Of a DNA stretch of 64,000 bases, positions 22,490 through 32,970 are shown piece by piece. The notes under the pieces are model-generated. The model saw only the letters and a list, made by a program, of their open reading frames with translations, did not search any database and had not been told where the DNA came from. Positions within the stretch are counted from its first letter, which is position 1, and each line of letters opens with the position of its first letter. This stretch comes from Polytrichum commune (taxonomy: Eukaryota; Streptophyta; Polytrichopsida; Polytrichales; Polytrichaceae), in NCBI GenBank assembly GCA_950295325.1, contig OX485806.1, positions 42,906,001-42,970,000 on the forward strand, written 5' to 3'. A program made the position numbers and the translations under genes.

Positions 22490-22892
22490 GCACCGAGGGT
22501 GCCAATTTCGATCCCTATCGCACCAAGGGTGCCCATTCGACTTAAGTGCACCGCGGGTGCCGATTTTCTATCTAGTGCACCACGGGTGCCAATTGCGAAC
22601 CCTAGCGCACCGTGGGTGCCAATTTGACTTAAGTGCACCGCGGGTGCCTATAGAACTCGCTAATGCACCGCGGGTGCCTATAGAACTCGTTAATGCACCG
22701 CGGGTGCCTATAGACTCGCTAATGCACCACGGGTGCCTATAGAACTCGCTAATGCACCACGGGTGCCTATAGACGTGTTAATGCACTGCGGGTGCCTATA
22801 GACTCAGTAATGCACCACGGGTGCCTATAGGACTTACTAATGCACTGCGGGTGCCTATAGACGTGCTAATGCACCACGGGTGCCTATAGAGC
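22490..22892. repeat. Palindromic 28-30-bp repeat array in LTR-C
   Basis: Fourteen consecutive units beginning GCACC(G/A)(C/A)GGGTGCC, followed by about 15 variable bases (often TATAGACTCGCTAAT). The core GCACC-N3-GGTGC is an interrupted palindrome. Three related units occur at about 2625-2690 and two at about 41948-42000, all inside LTR-C sequence. The array lies downstream of the LTR-C TATA box on the minus strand, so it is probably transcribed and could form a string of short RNA hairpins. Confidence 0.85.
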
Positions 22893-22970
22893 TTCGGAAG
22901 GCTTAAGAGGCTTGACACTCATGTAAGTTGTTCATGGAAGAATGAAGTGTATTAGGGGACCCAACTTGGC

Positions 22971-22982
22971 CCCTTTATATAG
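22971..22982 (-). promoter_or_regulatory. LTR-C TATA box
   Basis: Minus strand reads CTATATAAAGGG, followed by GGCC and a C/A-rich stretch. The same arrangement is seen on the plus strand at 2519-2525 in the LTR-C fragment. Confidence 0.6.
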
Positions 22983-24307
22983 TGTTTCACATCTAGGTAT
23001 TTGTAGATTTTTGTAAATGTTAGCTTCAGCTAAATTTAGCATTGTATCTAAATATAGCCTGATTTAAAAGTCTTAATTCATAGACACTAAATCTATTTAG
23101 TCTAACATGTAATTCCTACTTACATATCTTTTCATATCCCTAGCTAATTAATTGAGCACGTGCTCCTAAAGTGGGGGCATTTGTGCCTCTTTAATTCTCG
23201 GCATTAGCCCTATTTCCACTGGCCGCTCTCATGCCCTTTTAGCCGCTCGCGTTCCCCTCGTCCTCTCACATTCCCAGGAACCGCTCCTTGTTCCCAAGGG
23301 CCGTTTCACGTTCCCGATGGTCGTTGCCGTTCCCAGAGTCGTTCCCGTGCGTTCCCGTTCGCCTACGTTCCCGATGGTCGTTGCCGTTCATGTAGTCGTT
23401 CCCCTGTCTTACGTTCCCGATGGTCGTTTCCATCCCCAATTGTAGTTCCCGTCGTTCCCGGGTACTCCTGTTCACACCACCGGCCGCTCCTTCACACCAT
23501 CGGCTTCCTCTTCCTCGTACCCTGGCTTTCTCTCATGCGCTCCTTGGTTTCTTGTCATGCGCACCTTGGCTTCTTGCCCTCCAGCCTTCCCTTAAGCTTT
23601 GGGGGGGAAGGCGAGCTCTCCACAGGGAGAGGTTAATGAATCCTTTGAAGGGAAGGTAATGCAGAGGAACCAGTGAGACGAATCCGAGGTGAGTCTCTCA
23701 ACCGATTCCAATCTCGGTGGTCTGCATCATGGAGCCTGGTGGCTACTGCCTCAGGGGGGGGGGGGAAGGTTATAGAGTCTCACACCTCGCATCGGAACAA
23801 GGTAAACCCTGTGGCCACTGGAGCCAACAATTGGGAGCTGCAGAAGGCTGACGAGCTACTACTGTGCTGCAGAGGGGAGGATCCAACACGCACCGAGACC
23901 ACATCAAAGACTATTACCTCGGCTTAGAAGATATTGGGTTGGGACTGGGCACTTAAGGGGCTGAGGTATCTAATATTGCGAGTAGGTTTGATGAATATGG
24001 ATGTGTAAGCCAAGGGTGAATTTGGGTTACCTGAGCCATTAGAATATTGCTCGAAGTTGTTTGAGTAATGCATTGTTAGGCTTGTTGATTGAAGGGGGCG
24101 TTTGAGGTTGATGGAAATCATGAGAACAAGGAGTATTTCTAAATACTTCAACCTTCTGCCTATTGAATAAAGTGTGTGCCCTTTGACGTTGACACCATGG
24201 TGCATTGGAAGCCGATTCACAAATGTTGAGTGAGGTAAATTAATCACATGTGAGCCCTAGGCTCTCACCCAGACTACAACGCACAAGGGTGGGGGTTTAG
24301 GGCTGAC

Positions 24308-24594
24308 CCCACCTCACCCATATAAGCCTCTAGCATTTGCAGCGGGGCCCCTACCCCACCCTCAAGAAACATTTTGTCTCTCTACCAAGAGTTGGGGCCA
24401 ACTAGACATTTCCCCTTAGCCTCTGGGCCTATAAGCCCCTAGCAGCTTCAAACCATCATAACTTCCATATGTGATCTCTGATGCTAACATTCAACCACTT
24501 CATCCTCATCAACGCTTCATGAAAATGCCAATGGACTCGTCACTTACCCCATTTGGGCAAGTATTAAGGAAGTTATGCATGTTCAAACCTTGGC
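24308..24594 (-). mobile_element. LTR-B middle fragment
   Basis: CCACCTCACCCATATAAGCC through TTCAAACCTTGGC matches the middle of LTR-B (for example 55226-55507). It abuts the 3' end of the Gypsy-A 3' LTR and an inverted LTR-B piece. Confidence 0.75.
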
Positions 24595-24856
24595 TGTCGC
24601 GCACCTCTCCATGAGGAGTGCCCGCAACACCATGGGCACAAGGGGGACCCCGGAGTGACACCCGGGACTTGTGGCGCCATTGGTGAGAGGGCCCAAGTAC
24701 TCTTAGCATGGGTGAGGGCCCCGGGCATTGAGAACGCCTCTCACCCACGGGGACTGAGAGTCATGAGGGTAAGGCCATAAGTTATGAGTAGCTTATGGCG
24801 GTGGAATTCTAGAATGCTAAGGAACACCTCAATCGGAGGTGCTAGCTAGGAGATAT
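24595..24856 (+). mobile_element. Inverted LTR-B end forming a foldback with 25121-25383
   Basis: TGTCGCGCACCTCTCC onward is the reverse complement of the LTR-B end at 25121-25383, about 262 bp and nearly identical, with a spacer of about 264 bp. Confidence 0.85.
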
Positions 24857-25383
24857 GGACATTTTCCCTTAGCCGCTGGGGCTGGAACCCCCCAGCAGCT
24901 TCAGACCACCATAACTTCTACATATGATGTCTGATGCTCTTGAGCGACCACTCTATCGTCATCTACTCTTTGCGCAGATGCCGATGGACCCCTCACTTGC
25001 CTCATTCAGGCAAGTATTGAGGAAGTTATGGCTCTTCAAACCTTGGCAGTCCCGGGCACCACTCCCAGGTCACTGCTGTCCCAGGCTGTTGTCCCGGGAC
25101 AGCGCCCCACTCAAATGGCCATATGTCCTAGCTAGCACCTCCGATTGAGGTGTTCCTTAGCATTCTAGAATTCCACTGCCATAAGCTACTCATAACTTAT
25201 GGCCTTACCCTCATGACTCTCAGTCCCCGTGGGTGAGAGGCGTTCTCAATGCCCGGGGCCCTCACCCATGCTAAGAGTACTTGGGCCCTCTCACCAATGG
25301 CGCCACAAGTCCCGGGTGTCACTCCGGGGTCCCCCTTGTGCCCATGGTGTTGCGGGCACTCCTCATGGAGAGGTGCGCGACAC
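24857..25383 (-). mobile_element. Gypsy-B copy 1 3' LTR (truncated)
   Basis: GGACATTTTCCC to GTGCGCGACA. Same sequence as 32444-32970 with few differences. The distal part is replaced by the inverted piece at 24595-24856. Confidence 0.85.
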
Positions 25384-26209
25384 TCACCCCCACCAAATGG
25401 AGTCGATGCCCTCATCGACTATAGTCATAGTCGGCACACCAATTCTCAAGTTGCCATGCTCTCTTGGTGTGGCATTGTGTTTCCCTCGGGGCGCTACCCC
25501 CACAATGCATCTTCCAATTTTGGCAAAGTCCCAAAGGTGTCGTTTCTAGGTGGTCCGTTTAGGTGACCCCGGACATCTTGGTCCAAGGACCTAAACTACA
25601 CTAGACCCACCTACTTTGAGACTCACTTGGGTTGCCCTTGCTTTTGGGCCTCCCAAGTTAGGCTCCACTAGCCTAACTCTACCATTTTGACACAACTAGG
25701 TTGGACCTCAATGCTTCCACTAAGTTGTCTCGGTTGCAACTCCGAGATGGCTTTCCATTGTTAAGCCACGCCTCGATCGCACGGGGGTGATGCCAAGTCC
25801 CGCCCGACTCGGTTCCCACTTTGCTCTTTCGAGACATGGGTTCATGACTCCCATGCGCCAACTCTCATTAGCTCGCGGGTTGCACTTTTATGAGCACGCG
25901 CCATCACCTTGCCCCCGCCCGGACAAGCCCATGGCTAAGAGATTGCTTAGTTTTATCCAAGCCCCCTCTAAGCCATGGCCCCCAATTACTCGGCCTACCC
26001 AACCTAGTTTGGCATATCTATTCCCCCTCTTCCACTAACCAAGCACAAATACAAGACTAGGACTTCATCCCATACTTTTCTCTTTGCACCACTAAAGTTG
26101 AACTTTATTGCCTCAAGCCAAAGAACAAGTACATGTTGTGGAGGGCATTCCCTCCAAGCTAAGTGTGCTACTAGCATCTCTCCCCCACTAAAGGAGATTG
26201 ATGTCCTCA
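25384..26209 (-). other. Gypsy-B 3' untranslated region and polypurine tract
   Basis: Between the stop codon of the polyprotein and the 3' LTR. The polypurine tract adjoins the LTR at 25384-25395. A related stretch follows the 5' LTR of copy 2 at 49825-50590. No ORF here is credible. Confidence 0.7.
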
Positions 26210-29200
26210 TCAATGCCTACGTTTCCTCTTATTGGAAGCTTTAGCCCTAGTTTCTTCAAAGCGCTTCATTACCTCTTTCGCATTCACCATGTCTTTTGCC
26301 GCTACCCAAGTGGCTTCTTTTTCATGGAATCCCCGCCACTTCACCAAGTACTCCTTTCCTTTGCGCTTGTGGTTCCTACACTTGAGGATGCCCTCTACCT
26401 CATACTCCAAATGATCTCCTACAAGGTCGGGAGGTGGCCTAATCACTTGTTTGCGATTGGGCCACAAGGTGTCTTCCTTGAATGGTTTTAGTAGTGAGAC
26501 ATGGAATGTCGGATGCACTTTGATCTCGGGCGGTAACTCCAACTTATACACGTCCTTGAACACTCGTTCCACAATCGGAAACGGACCCGCAAATTTGGAC
26601 ATGAACTTTGGAGTGAGGCCTTCGGGCATTGTGAAGTTTTTCACATTCAACAACACCTTTTGGCCCACCTCATACTCCACTTCACGTCTTCCGGCATTGA
26701 CTTGTTTTTCGTAGCGCTTTTGAGCTTTCTCCAACAACAACTTGGTCTTCTCCAAAACTTGTTCACACTTTTTGGCCAAGTCCTCACCATCTTGGTTGAA
26801 CTCTAGTGTTGAATGTGCCCCCTCGAGAGCTAGGTCGGCGGGTTGGAGCGGATCCACTCCATAAGCCACCTTGAATGGCGATTGCTTGGTCGCCAAGTGC
26901 GTGGCCGCATTATAACTAAACTCCGCTAAACCCACATAGTCCGCCCAATCTCGTTGGTCCGCACTCACAAAGTTCCTCAAGTATTGGTTCAAGACTCCAT
27001 TCACACGCTCGGTTTGGCCATCCGTTTGGGGATGGAAGGCCGTGCTAAAGGTTAGTTTTGTTCCAACCTTCCTAAAGAAATGCCTCCAAAATGCGCTTGT
27101 GAACTTCGGATCTCAATCGGATACAATCACTTTTGGCAACCCGTGATGCCTCCACCATGCGTTGAGAAAGAGCTTTGCGGTCTCCAAAGCGGTTGCCGTT
27201 CCCACGGTTGGCACCATATGCGCCAACTTACTAAACCGGTCCACCATCACCAAGATGGCATCGTAGCCTTGTGACTCCGGCAAACTCGTGATGAAGTCCA
27301 TGGACACACTATGCCATGGCCCCGGCGGGATAGGCAACGGTTGCAATAGGCCGGCTTGTTTTTGGTAAGATGCTCGGTTCACTTGGCATTTGACACAAGT
27401 CTTCACAAAGTGGGCGATTTCTTCTTTCATGCCCGGCCAATAGTACCTCCTTGACACCGCCGCTATGGTGGTTTTTTCCCCTCTATGGCCGGCAATGGGG
27501 CTATCATGTTCTTCTTTCAAAACCAATAGCCTCAACTTGCCTTGTGGCACATACACCCGACTTTGCTTATACTTGAGCAATCCGTTCACCAACTTGATCT
27601 CCTTGAGCACCTTACCTTTGCGGAGCTCACCTAAAAACCTTTGTGCTTCGGGGTCGTTGATGTACCCCTCCCTTAACTTGCGTTGCAAGTCTCCTTCGCC
27701 TTTATACATTAGCCGCAAGGTTTGTGTCATGCTCATTGCTTGGAACTCCTCCCGTCTACTTAGCGCGTCCGGCACCACATTGTCACGGCCCGGTTTGTGG
27801 ATCAACTCCACATTCATAAGCGCCAAAGTATCATGCCACCGCAATTGCTTGGCGCTTACTTGCGCTTGTGTCTCAAAATACTTCAAGGACACATTGTCCG
27901 TGTACACCTTGGTCTTGTGCAACCCCAAATAGTGTTGCCACGTCTTCAAGCAATGCACCACGGCAAAGAGTTCTTTTTCATGAGTCGGCCATCTCCTTTG
28001 ACAACCATCAAGCTTCTTGCTCTCGTAAGCAATGGGCCGTCCATCTTGCATCAACACTCCGCCAATGGCGAAATCATTCGCATCCGTATGCACTTCAAAA
28101 GGCTTGTCAAACTCCGGAAACTTGAGCACGGGTGGCGAAGACAACTTGCTCTTGAGTTCCCGAAAGGCTTGGTGACAAGGTTCATCCCACTCTTGGGATA
28201 CCCCCTTCTTTAACAAGTCGGACAAAGGCCTAGCAACCTTAGAAAAATCGCGAATGAAGCGGCGGTAGTAGTTGGCTAGGCCAAGGAATGACCTAAGTCC
28301 CTTTTGAGTGGACGGCCGCTTCCATTCTTGAATTGCCTTTACTTTTTTCATGTCCGGCTTAATTCCTTCCCTCGTCACCACATGGCCTAAGAACTCAATT
28401 TCTTGTCGAGCAAAGTCACTTTTCTCCCCGTTGGCATACAACTTGTTGTCCTTTAGCTTTTGAAGCACCACCTCAAGGTGTCGTGCATGCTCCTCCGCCG
28501 TCTTGGAATACACCAAGATGTCGTCGATGTAGACTATCACGAAGTCATCAATTTCCTCTCGAAAAATGGTGTTCATGAGGGTTGTGAATATCGAGGGCGC
28601 ATTACACAACCCAAAGGGCATCACCAAAAATTCGTAGGACCCATACCTTGTGCGGCACGCCGTCTTGTTCACATCTCCATCCGCGATTCGAATTTGATAG
28701 TACCCCGATTTTAGATTTATCCGGCTAAAATACTTAGCCCCCGCCAACCGGTCGAAAAGATCATCAATCCGAGGTAGCGGATAGTTGTTTTTTATGGTCA
28801 CCTTATTCAAGGCCCTATAGTCGATACACATGCATAGCTTGCCATCTTTTTTATCCACAAAGAGCACCGGAGCTCCATATGGTGATTTGCTCGGCCTAAT
28901 GTAACCTCTCGATAGCAAGTCGTTGAGTTGTTTCTTCAATTCTAGCAACTCCTTTTGATTCAATCGATAAGGTGCCTTGGATGGTGGCTCGGACCCCGGG
29001 ATCACTTCGATCTTGTGATCAACCTCTCTTGTTGGCGGTAGCTCTTGGGGCAACTCGTTGGTAAGGACATCCTTGTGCCTCTCCAACACCTCGCGAATGT
29101 GCTTTGGTTGAGGCCCATCGTTTCTAGCCTCCTCGTGAGCTCTTAGGAATTGCTCCATTTGAACCAACACCACCATTTGTTCATTGCACATTTGCTCTAT

Positions 29201-30850
29201 CGAGACCAAATTCAACTTGCCTCCTCCCGCCATAGGAGTTCTCGTCAATTTCAAAATGACCTCTTTGCCATTACGGCGAACCACAAGCTGCACCGGCTTA
29301 CGCCTCACATCCACCGTGTGAGTCTCGAAGAAGGTGTCCCCCAAAATGAGGTCCACCTCATCCATTTCACAAAGTGTAAAATTCTCCTTAAACTCGAACG
29401 TCCCACACTTTAAGTTCACATTCAACGCCACCTCCTTTGTCTCGTGCGGCTCACCCTTTGCAAACCGCACGTTAATGGGCTTGCCCGCTTTACTTGTTGG
29501 CAAGCCCAACTCCTTGGCGAGCTTCGGGCTCATAAAGGAGTGCGTTGCCCCTGTATCAACCAAACATGAGACATTCCGACCATCGATTTCGGCCTTAAGG
29601 TACAAAAGACTTGGCCGTGGCCTAAGGCTACTAGCCTTGGCCACAAAGCCACCTTCTAGCATTTGGTCGGCGGCACAACCACGATTTGCCTTGACACTCA
29701 CCTTGTTGTCGGGGCACGCCGCTTGAAAATGACCAAATTTGCCACATTTGTGGCACCGCTTGTCTTTCATGTCGCCGCCTTTCATTCCGCCATTGGGTGG
29801 TTTTCCTCCTTGGTGGCCACCCTTGTTGGCATTTGTCCCGTCGGCTTGTCCCTTGAATTGGTTGGATGGCCCAAACTTCTTGCGGTCCTTGCCTCGGGAC
29901 ATATTTCGGCTCGAGCCGCCTTGTTGTGCGGGGCCGCTTGATTTCCTTTCGGGGGCATCGGCTTCAATTATCTCGGCAATCTTAATGATCCCCGCCACGT
30001 CTTCGGGAAGCTTCGGAAACTTGAACAAGGCGTCTACTACCCACTTTTGTAGCCCACCTAAGAAAACACATTTCTTAGCGAATTCGTCCATTTTAGGTGT
30101 CGCATTCATTTGGGCATTAAAGTCGCGCACGTAGGCCTTAAGGGACCCCGTGTGCCTCATTTGCACCAAGTTCATTCCCTCCTGCAATTCTTGATATTCG
30201 GGCGTGAACCTATCAACGAGCAATTCTTTGAAGCCGATCCAAGTCAAGCTTGCCGCCACCTCGGGCTCTTGCTCCTTTTTGTTTGTCCACCATTGAAGCG
30301 CATGATCTTTTAGAAAGGTCACCGCTATAGAGACCTTATCGTCCTCCTCGGGCCTTTGGACATCATAATAATTATCCATCTCCAACAAAAATTCTTTAAC
30401 CTTCCTCGCTTTGCCAAGACCCGAAAATGTACTTGGCATATTAACCTTCGCCAATTTTTTTGTTGAAGAAGAAGGCCTAGTGCCTTGCATCATGAGGAGC
30501 TCGATCATTTTGTCTTGTCGGGCCCTCTCGTCCTTGCCACGCTTGAGTTCTTGATTCACGTAGTCCATGAATTCAAGCATTTTGAGTTGGAACTTTAATT
30601 CAACATCACCACCGTCCAAGTTTTCCGGTGCATTTGGTATTCTAGCCTCCGAATTTTCTTCGAGGTTTACGGGATCCCTTTCACGGGATTCCTCCACTTC
30701 CTCCCCCATTGCACCATCATGCCCACCATTTTCATTAGAATCAATGGTGGGGTCAACATTCTCTTGGGCATGATCTTTGTTCCGTTTTGAGCGTCGCAAC
30801 TTTTTGGAATTCCCGGGCTCACCATCGTCACCCCCACGTTTGATAGCCAT
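26210..30850 (-). pseudogene. Gypsy-B copy 1 gag-pol polyprotein with chromodomain, one nonsense codon
   Basis: One frame of 1546 codons from [14 protein letters not shown]. Order: acidic N-terminus, retrotransposon gag core (about 130-290), zinc knuckle [14 protein letters not shown] (about 366), aspartic protease [11 protein letters not shown] (about 430), reverse transcriptase (about 620-800; [22 protein letters not shown] at about 773), RNase H ([11 protein letters not shown], about 920; [10 protein letters not shown]), H2C2 integrase (about 1110-1300) and a C-terminal chromodomain (LVKWRGFHEKEATW, about 1500), which marks a chromovirus. The only stop is TGA at 27113-27115, where SD-stop-DPKF suggests CGA to TGA. 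The first catalytic RT aspartate (usual I-D-L-K-S-G-Y) is Asn here (INLKSGY, codon 28715-28717), and LCMCIDYR has Cys where Arg is usual. The protein is therefore probably non-functional. Confidence 0.93.
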
Positions 30851-31246
30851 ATTTCCCTCAAAATCCTAGCTCAAATACTAGAACCCTGCTGTCGCAACCC
30901 TTGCTAGGTCCCTTAATAATCTTGCCAATTTTCGTTTCTAGCAAAGGTTACGAGCGCTAACCCTTTGCATTCCGCCATGCTAATGGATAGCTTCTCTTAC
31001 CCCGGACCAATAGTTTATAGGAGGGAACCAACCCTCTTACTTTGCTTTCGGGACTTACCCCTTAATCGGTAACCCATTTCCCCAATGTGGACTTCCATCC
31101 ATGGAAGTCCAATCCTATGTTGATCATCGCGTTGCCGGAACAACACTACAACAACCCGAAGTATACTAGGCAACTATGGCCTCACAATAGGCCAAAGCCC
31201 ATGGAGGCCTTGCCGTTCGGCCTCGGGTGGGTGAGGCCACACCACC

Positions 31247-31482
31247 CACTACAAGAGTTTATATGACCTATTTGACAAAAATGTGACGAAATTCTGTTAA
31301 TTTGGGTGTCATATAGGGCACCTTGATTCGGTCATACAATTAACAGAGTTTGGTCAATTTCTTTGTCATCTGGGACAATTATACACGTAGGATTCCATTT
31401 ACTCCGGCCCCCTTGCCATGTTGGATTCTCTTTACCTCGTCATTTACCCATGGTGATGTGGTTTAATGTCCAAGTTATACTA
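31247..31482. mobile_element. CACTA-type transposon end
   Basis: Starts CACTACAAGAG, the classic En/Spm (CACTA) terminus, followed by short subterminal TGACC/TGTCA-like motifs in both orientations. No matching ...TGTAGTG end is found before the LTR-B resumes at about 31832, so the element is truncated. A 3-bp duplication could not be established. Confidence 0.6.
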
Positions 31483-31688
31483 GTAAAAAAATCCTAAATT
31501 AGTAATCCACCCTCGTATTCGGGGCCTACTCACATAGGTCTAAGGACGAAGGGCCACCTCACCTAACCTAGGCTAATGGACAAAGCCACCTACCTACACT
31601 AGGCGAAGCCAAGGGTGAGGGGTCAAGGGGATCGAACCTTGAACCTTTTGGCTATAGTGTGAAGGCCTTAGCCACTAAGCCACCGCTC
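31483..31688 (-). mobile_element. tRNA-derived SINE
   Basis: On the minus strand the element starts GCGGTGGCTTAGTGGCTAAG. The A box is TGGCTTAGTGG (about 31672-31682) and the B box is GGTTCGATCCC (31628-31638), spaced as in tRNA genes. A non-tRNA body of about 140 bp follows and ends in a T-rich tail near 31485. It is a pol III-type retroposon: the tRNA-like head no longer has a full cloverleaf, so it is not a tRNA gene. Confidence 0.75.
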
Positions 31689-32019
31689 ATTACATGATAT
31701 AGGCCAAGTATGTAAGAGTTTTGTATGAAGAAACCATAAGACTTATAAACTTATGTATATATATTTTTTAATTAGTGAAAGTAAAAACAAGCATAGAATT
31801 AATGTATTTACTGTTTTTAATTAGTACGTATTATGGCCTCACCCTCATGCCTCCTAGTCTTTGTGGGTGGGAGGCGTTCCCAACGCCCGGGGCCCTCACC
31901 CACACTAGGATCACTTGGGCCCTCTCACCAATGGCGCCACAAGTCCCGGGTGTCACTCCGGGGTCCCCCTTGTGCCCATGGTGTTTCGGGCACTCCTCAT
32001 GGAGAGGTGCGCGACACCT

Positions 32020-32031
32020 GCTCTGATACCA
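32020..32031 (-). promoter_or_regulatory. Gypsy-B primer-binding site (tRNA-iMet type)
   Basis: Minus strand TGGTATCAGAGC, the standard complement to the plant initiator-tRNA 3' end, two bases from the LTR end. The same site is at 54857-54868 in copy 2. Confidence 0.92.
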
Positions 32032-32033
32032 CG

Positions 32034-32970
32034 TGTCGCAACCCTTGCTAGTTTTCCTTCACCTAGCTTGACCGCCTTTCCAACCTAGCAAGTGCCACGA
32101 GCGCTAACCTGCACATCCCACGCACATCCATGGTTAGCTCCCAAAACCGCGGACCTTCAAGCTCATGGCTAGGTCACCAAACCCTCCTACACATGCATTC
32201 GGGACTCTCCCCTTCGTAGGTAGCCAATGGCTAAGGTGGACTTCCATCCATGGAAGTCCACTCTTAAGTTGATCATCGTGTTGCCAAAACAACAGTACAA
32301 CTACCCGGAGCACATTGCCAAGTATGCTCCGGGGGGGTCGGTCGGCTAAGCCGCCTCACCCTTATAAGCCTCTAGGACTTTGGGCGGGGCCCCTACCCCA
32401 CCATCAAGTATCCTTTTGTCTCTCTACAAGGGTTGGGGCCAAGTGGACATTTTCCCTTAGCCGCTGGGGCTGGAACCCCCCAGCAGCTTCAGACCACCAT
32501 AACTTCTACATATGATGTCTGATGCTCTTGGCCAACCTATCTCTCGTCATCTACTCTTTGCGCAAATGCCGATGGACCCCTCACTTGCCTCATTCAGGCA
32601 AGTATTGAGGAAGTTATGGCTCTTCAAACCTTGGCAGTCCCGGGCACCACTCCCAGGTCACTGCTGTCCCAGGCTGTTGTCCCGGGACAGCGCCCCACTC
32701 AAATGGCCATATCTCCTAGCTAGCACCTCCGATTGAGGTGTTCCTTAGCATTCTAGAATTCCATCGCCATAAGCTACTCATAACTTATGGCCTTACCCTC
32801 ATGACTCTCAGTCCCCGTGGGTGAGAGGCGTTCTCAATGCCCGGGGCCCTCACCCATGCTAAGAGTACTTGGGCCCTCTCACCAATGGCGCCACAAGTCC
32901 CGGGTGTCACTCCGGGGTCCCCCTTGTGCCCATGGTGTTGCGGGCACTCCTCATGGAGAGGTGTGCGACA
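32034..32970 (-). mobile_element. Gypsy-B copy 1 5' LTR
   Basis: 937 bp, TGTCGCAACCC to GTGTGCGACA, next to the primer-binding site. Its distal 5' part on the plus strand (TTTTCCTTCACCTAGCTTGACC) differs from the LTR-B of copy 2, so it belongs to a subfamily. Confidence 0.88.

Larger units (their letters stand above)
21060..23624 (-). mobile_element. LTR-C of Gypsy-C, 2565 bp
   Basis: Bounded by TGTGGAGG at 21060 and CTCTCCACA at 23624. On the minus strand it directly precedes the primer-binding site, so it is the 5' LTR. It contains a TATA box (22971-22982), a 14-unit palindromic repeat array (22490-22892) and a T/C-rich GTTCCC repeat stretch (about 23220-23460). Related copies lie at 1920-2690 and 33453-42024. 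Open frames within it are not supported as genes. Confidence 0.75.
1..24307 (+). mobile_element. Gypsy-A copy 1, non-chromovirus Ty3/gypsy element, multiply interrupted
   Basis: A plus-strand LTR retrotransposon whose 5' LTR lies left of the window. Its pieces run in order: leader and gag (1-1919), gag-protease linker (2694-2979 and 5252-5401), protease (16221-16330 and 17304 on), reverse transcriptase to about 18775, an integrase C-terminal remnant (about 18779-18925), and the 3' LTR (18986-24307). The pieces were put in order by matching them to the less interrupted copy at 43968-59262. RNase H and most of the integrase are missing, so there is an internal deletion near 18775. Absence of a chromodomain and the style of the RT suggest the OTA (Tat/Athila-like) side of Ty3/gypsy; that lineage call is inference. 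Confidence 0.8.
18986..24307 (+). mobile_element. Gypsy-A copy 1 3' LTR, split by Gypsy-C
   Basis: Starts TGTGAGCCCAATTCAGTGC at 18986 and ends with the U5 block (CTCTCACCCAGACTACAACGC, AAGGGTGGGGGTTTAGGGCTGAC) at 24307. LTR-A body is present at 18986 to about 19600 and 23625-24307. Roughly 4 kb between them is a Gypsy-C fragment on the other strand. Confidence 0.75.
30890..32016 (-). mobile_element. Solo LTR-B nested in the Gypsy-B leader
   Basis: TGTCGCAACCC (30890) to GTGCGCGACA (32016), flanked by direct repeats CCTGC at 30885-30889 and 32017-32021. The insertion separates the Gypsy-B primer-binding site from its leader. The middle of the LTR is missing and replaced by a CACTA-type end and a SINE; LTR-B resumes at about 31832 (ATGGCCTCACCCTCATGCC). 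Confidence 0.88.
24857..32970 (-). mobile_element. Gypsy-B copy 1, near-intact chromovirus
   Basis: A minus-strand Ty3/gypsy element: 5' LTR 32034-32970, tRNA-iMet-type primer-binding site 32020-32031, polyprotein 30850-26210, 3' untranslated region 26209-25396, polypurine tract (GGTGGGGGTGAG on the minus strand, 25384-25395) and a 5'-truncated 3' LTR 24857-25383. The retained LTR portions look nearly identical over 527 bp (about ten differences by eye), indicating recent insertion. A solo LTR-B (30890-32016) sits in the leader between the primer-binding site and the start codon. Confidence 0.9.

Noticed and set aside
22490-22892. Array with 28-30-bp period and palindromic repeat, CRISPR-like at first sight
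   Set aside because: The sequence is plant LTR. Spacers resemble each other, only about 13 bases of each unit are constant, and there are no cas genes; copies of the same LTR elsewhere carry two or three units.
25197-25566. Recurrent ORFs reading RRSQCPGPSP / GVTPGTCGA in many places
   Set aside because: These are open frames within GC-rich LTR-B copies in both orientations. They recur only because the LTR recurs.
31627-31688. Possible tRNA gene
   Set aside because: A and B boxes are present but the acceptor stem and cloverleaf do not close and a non-tRNA body follows; SINE fits better.
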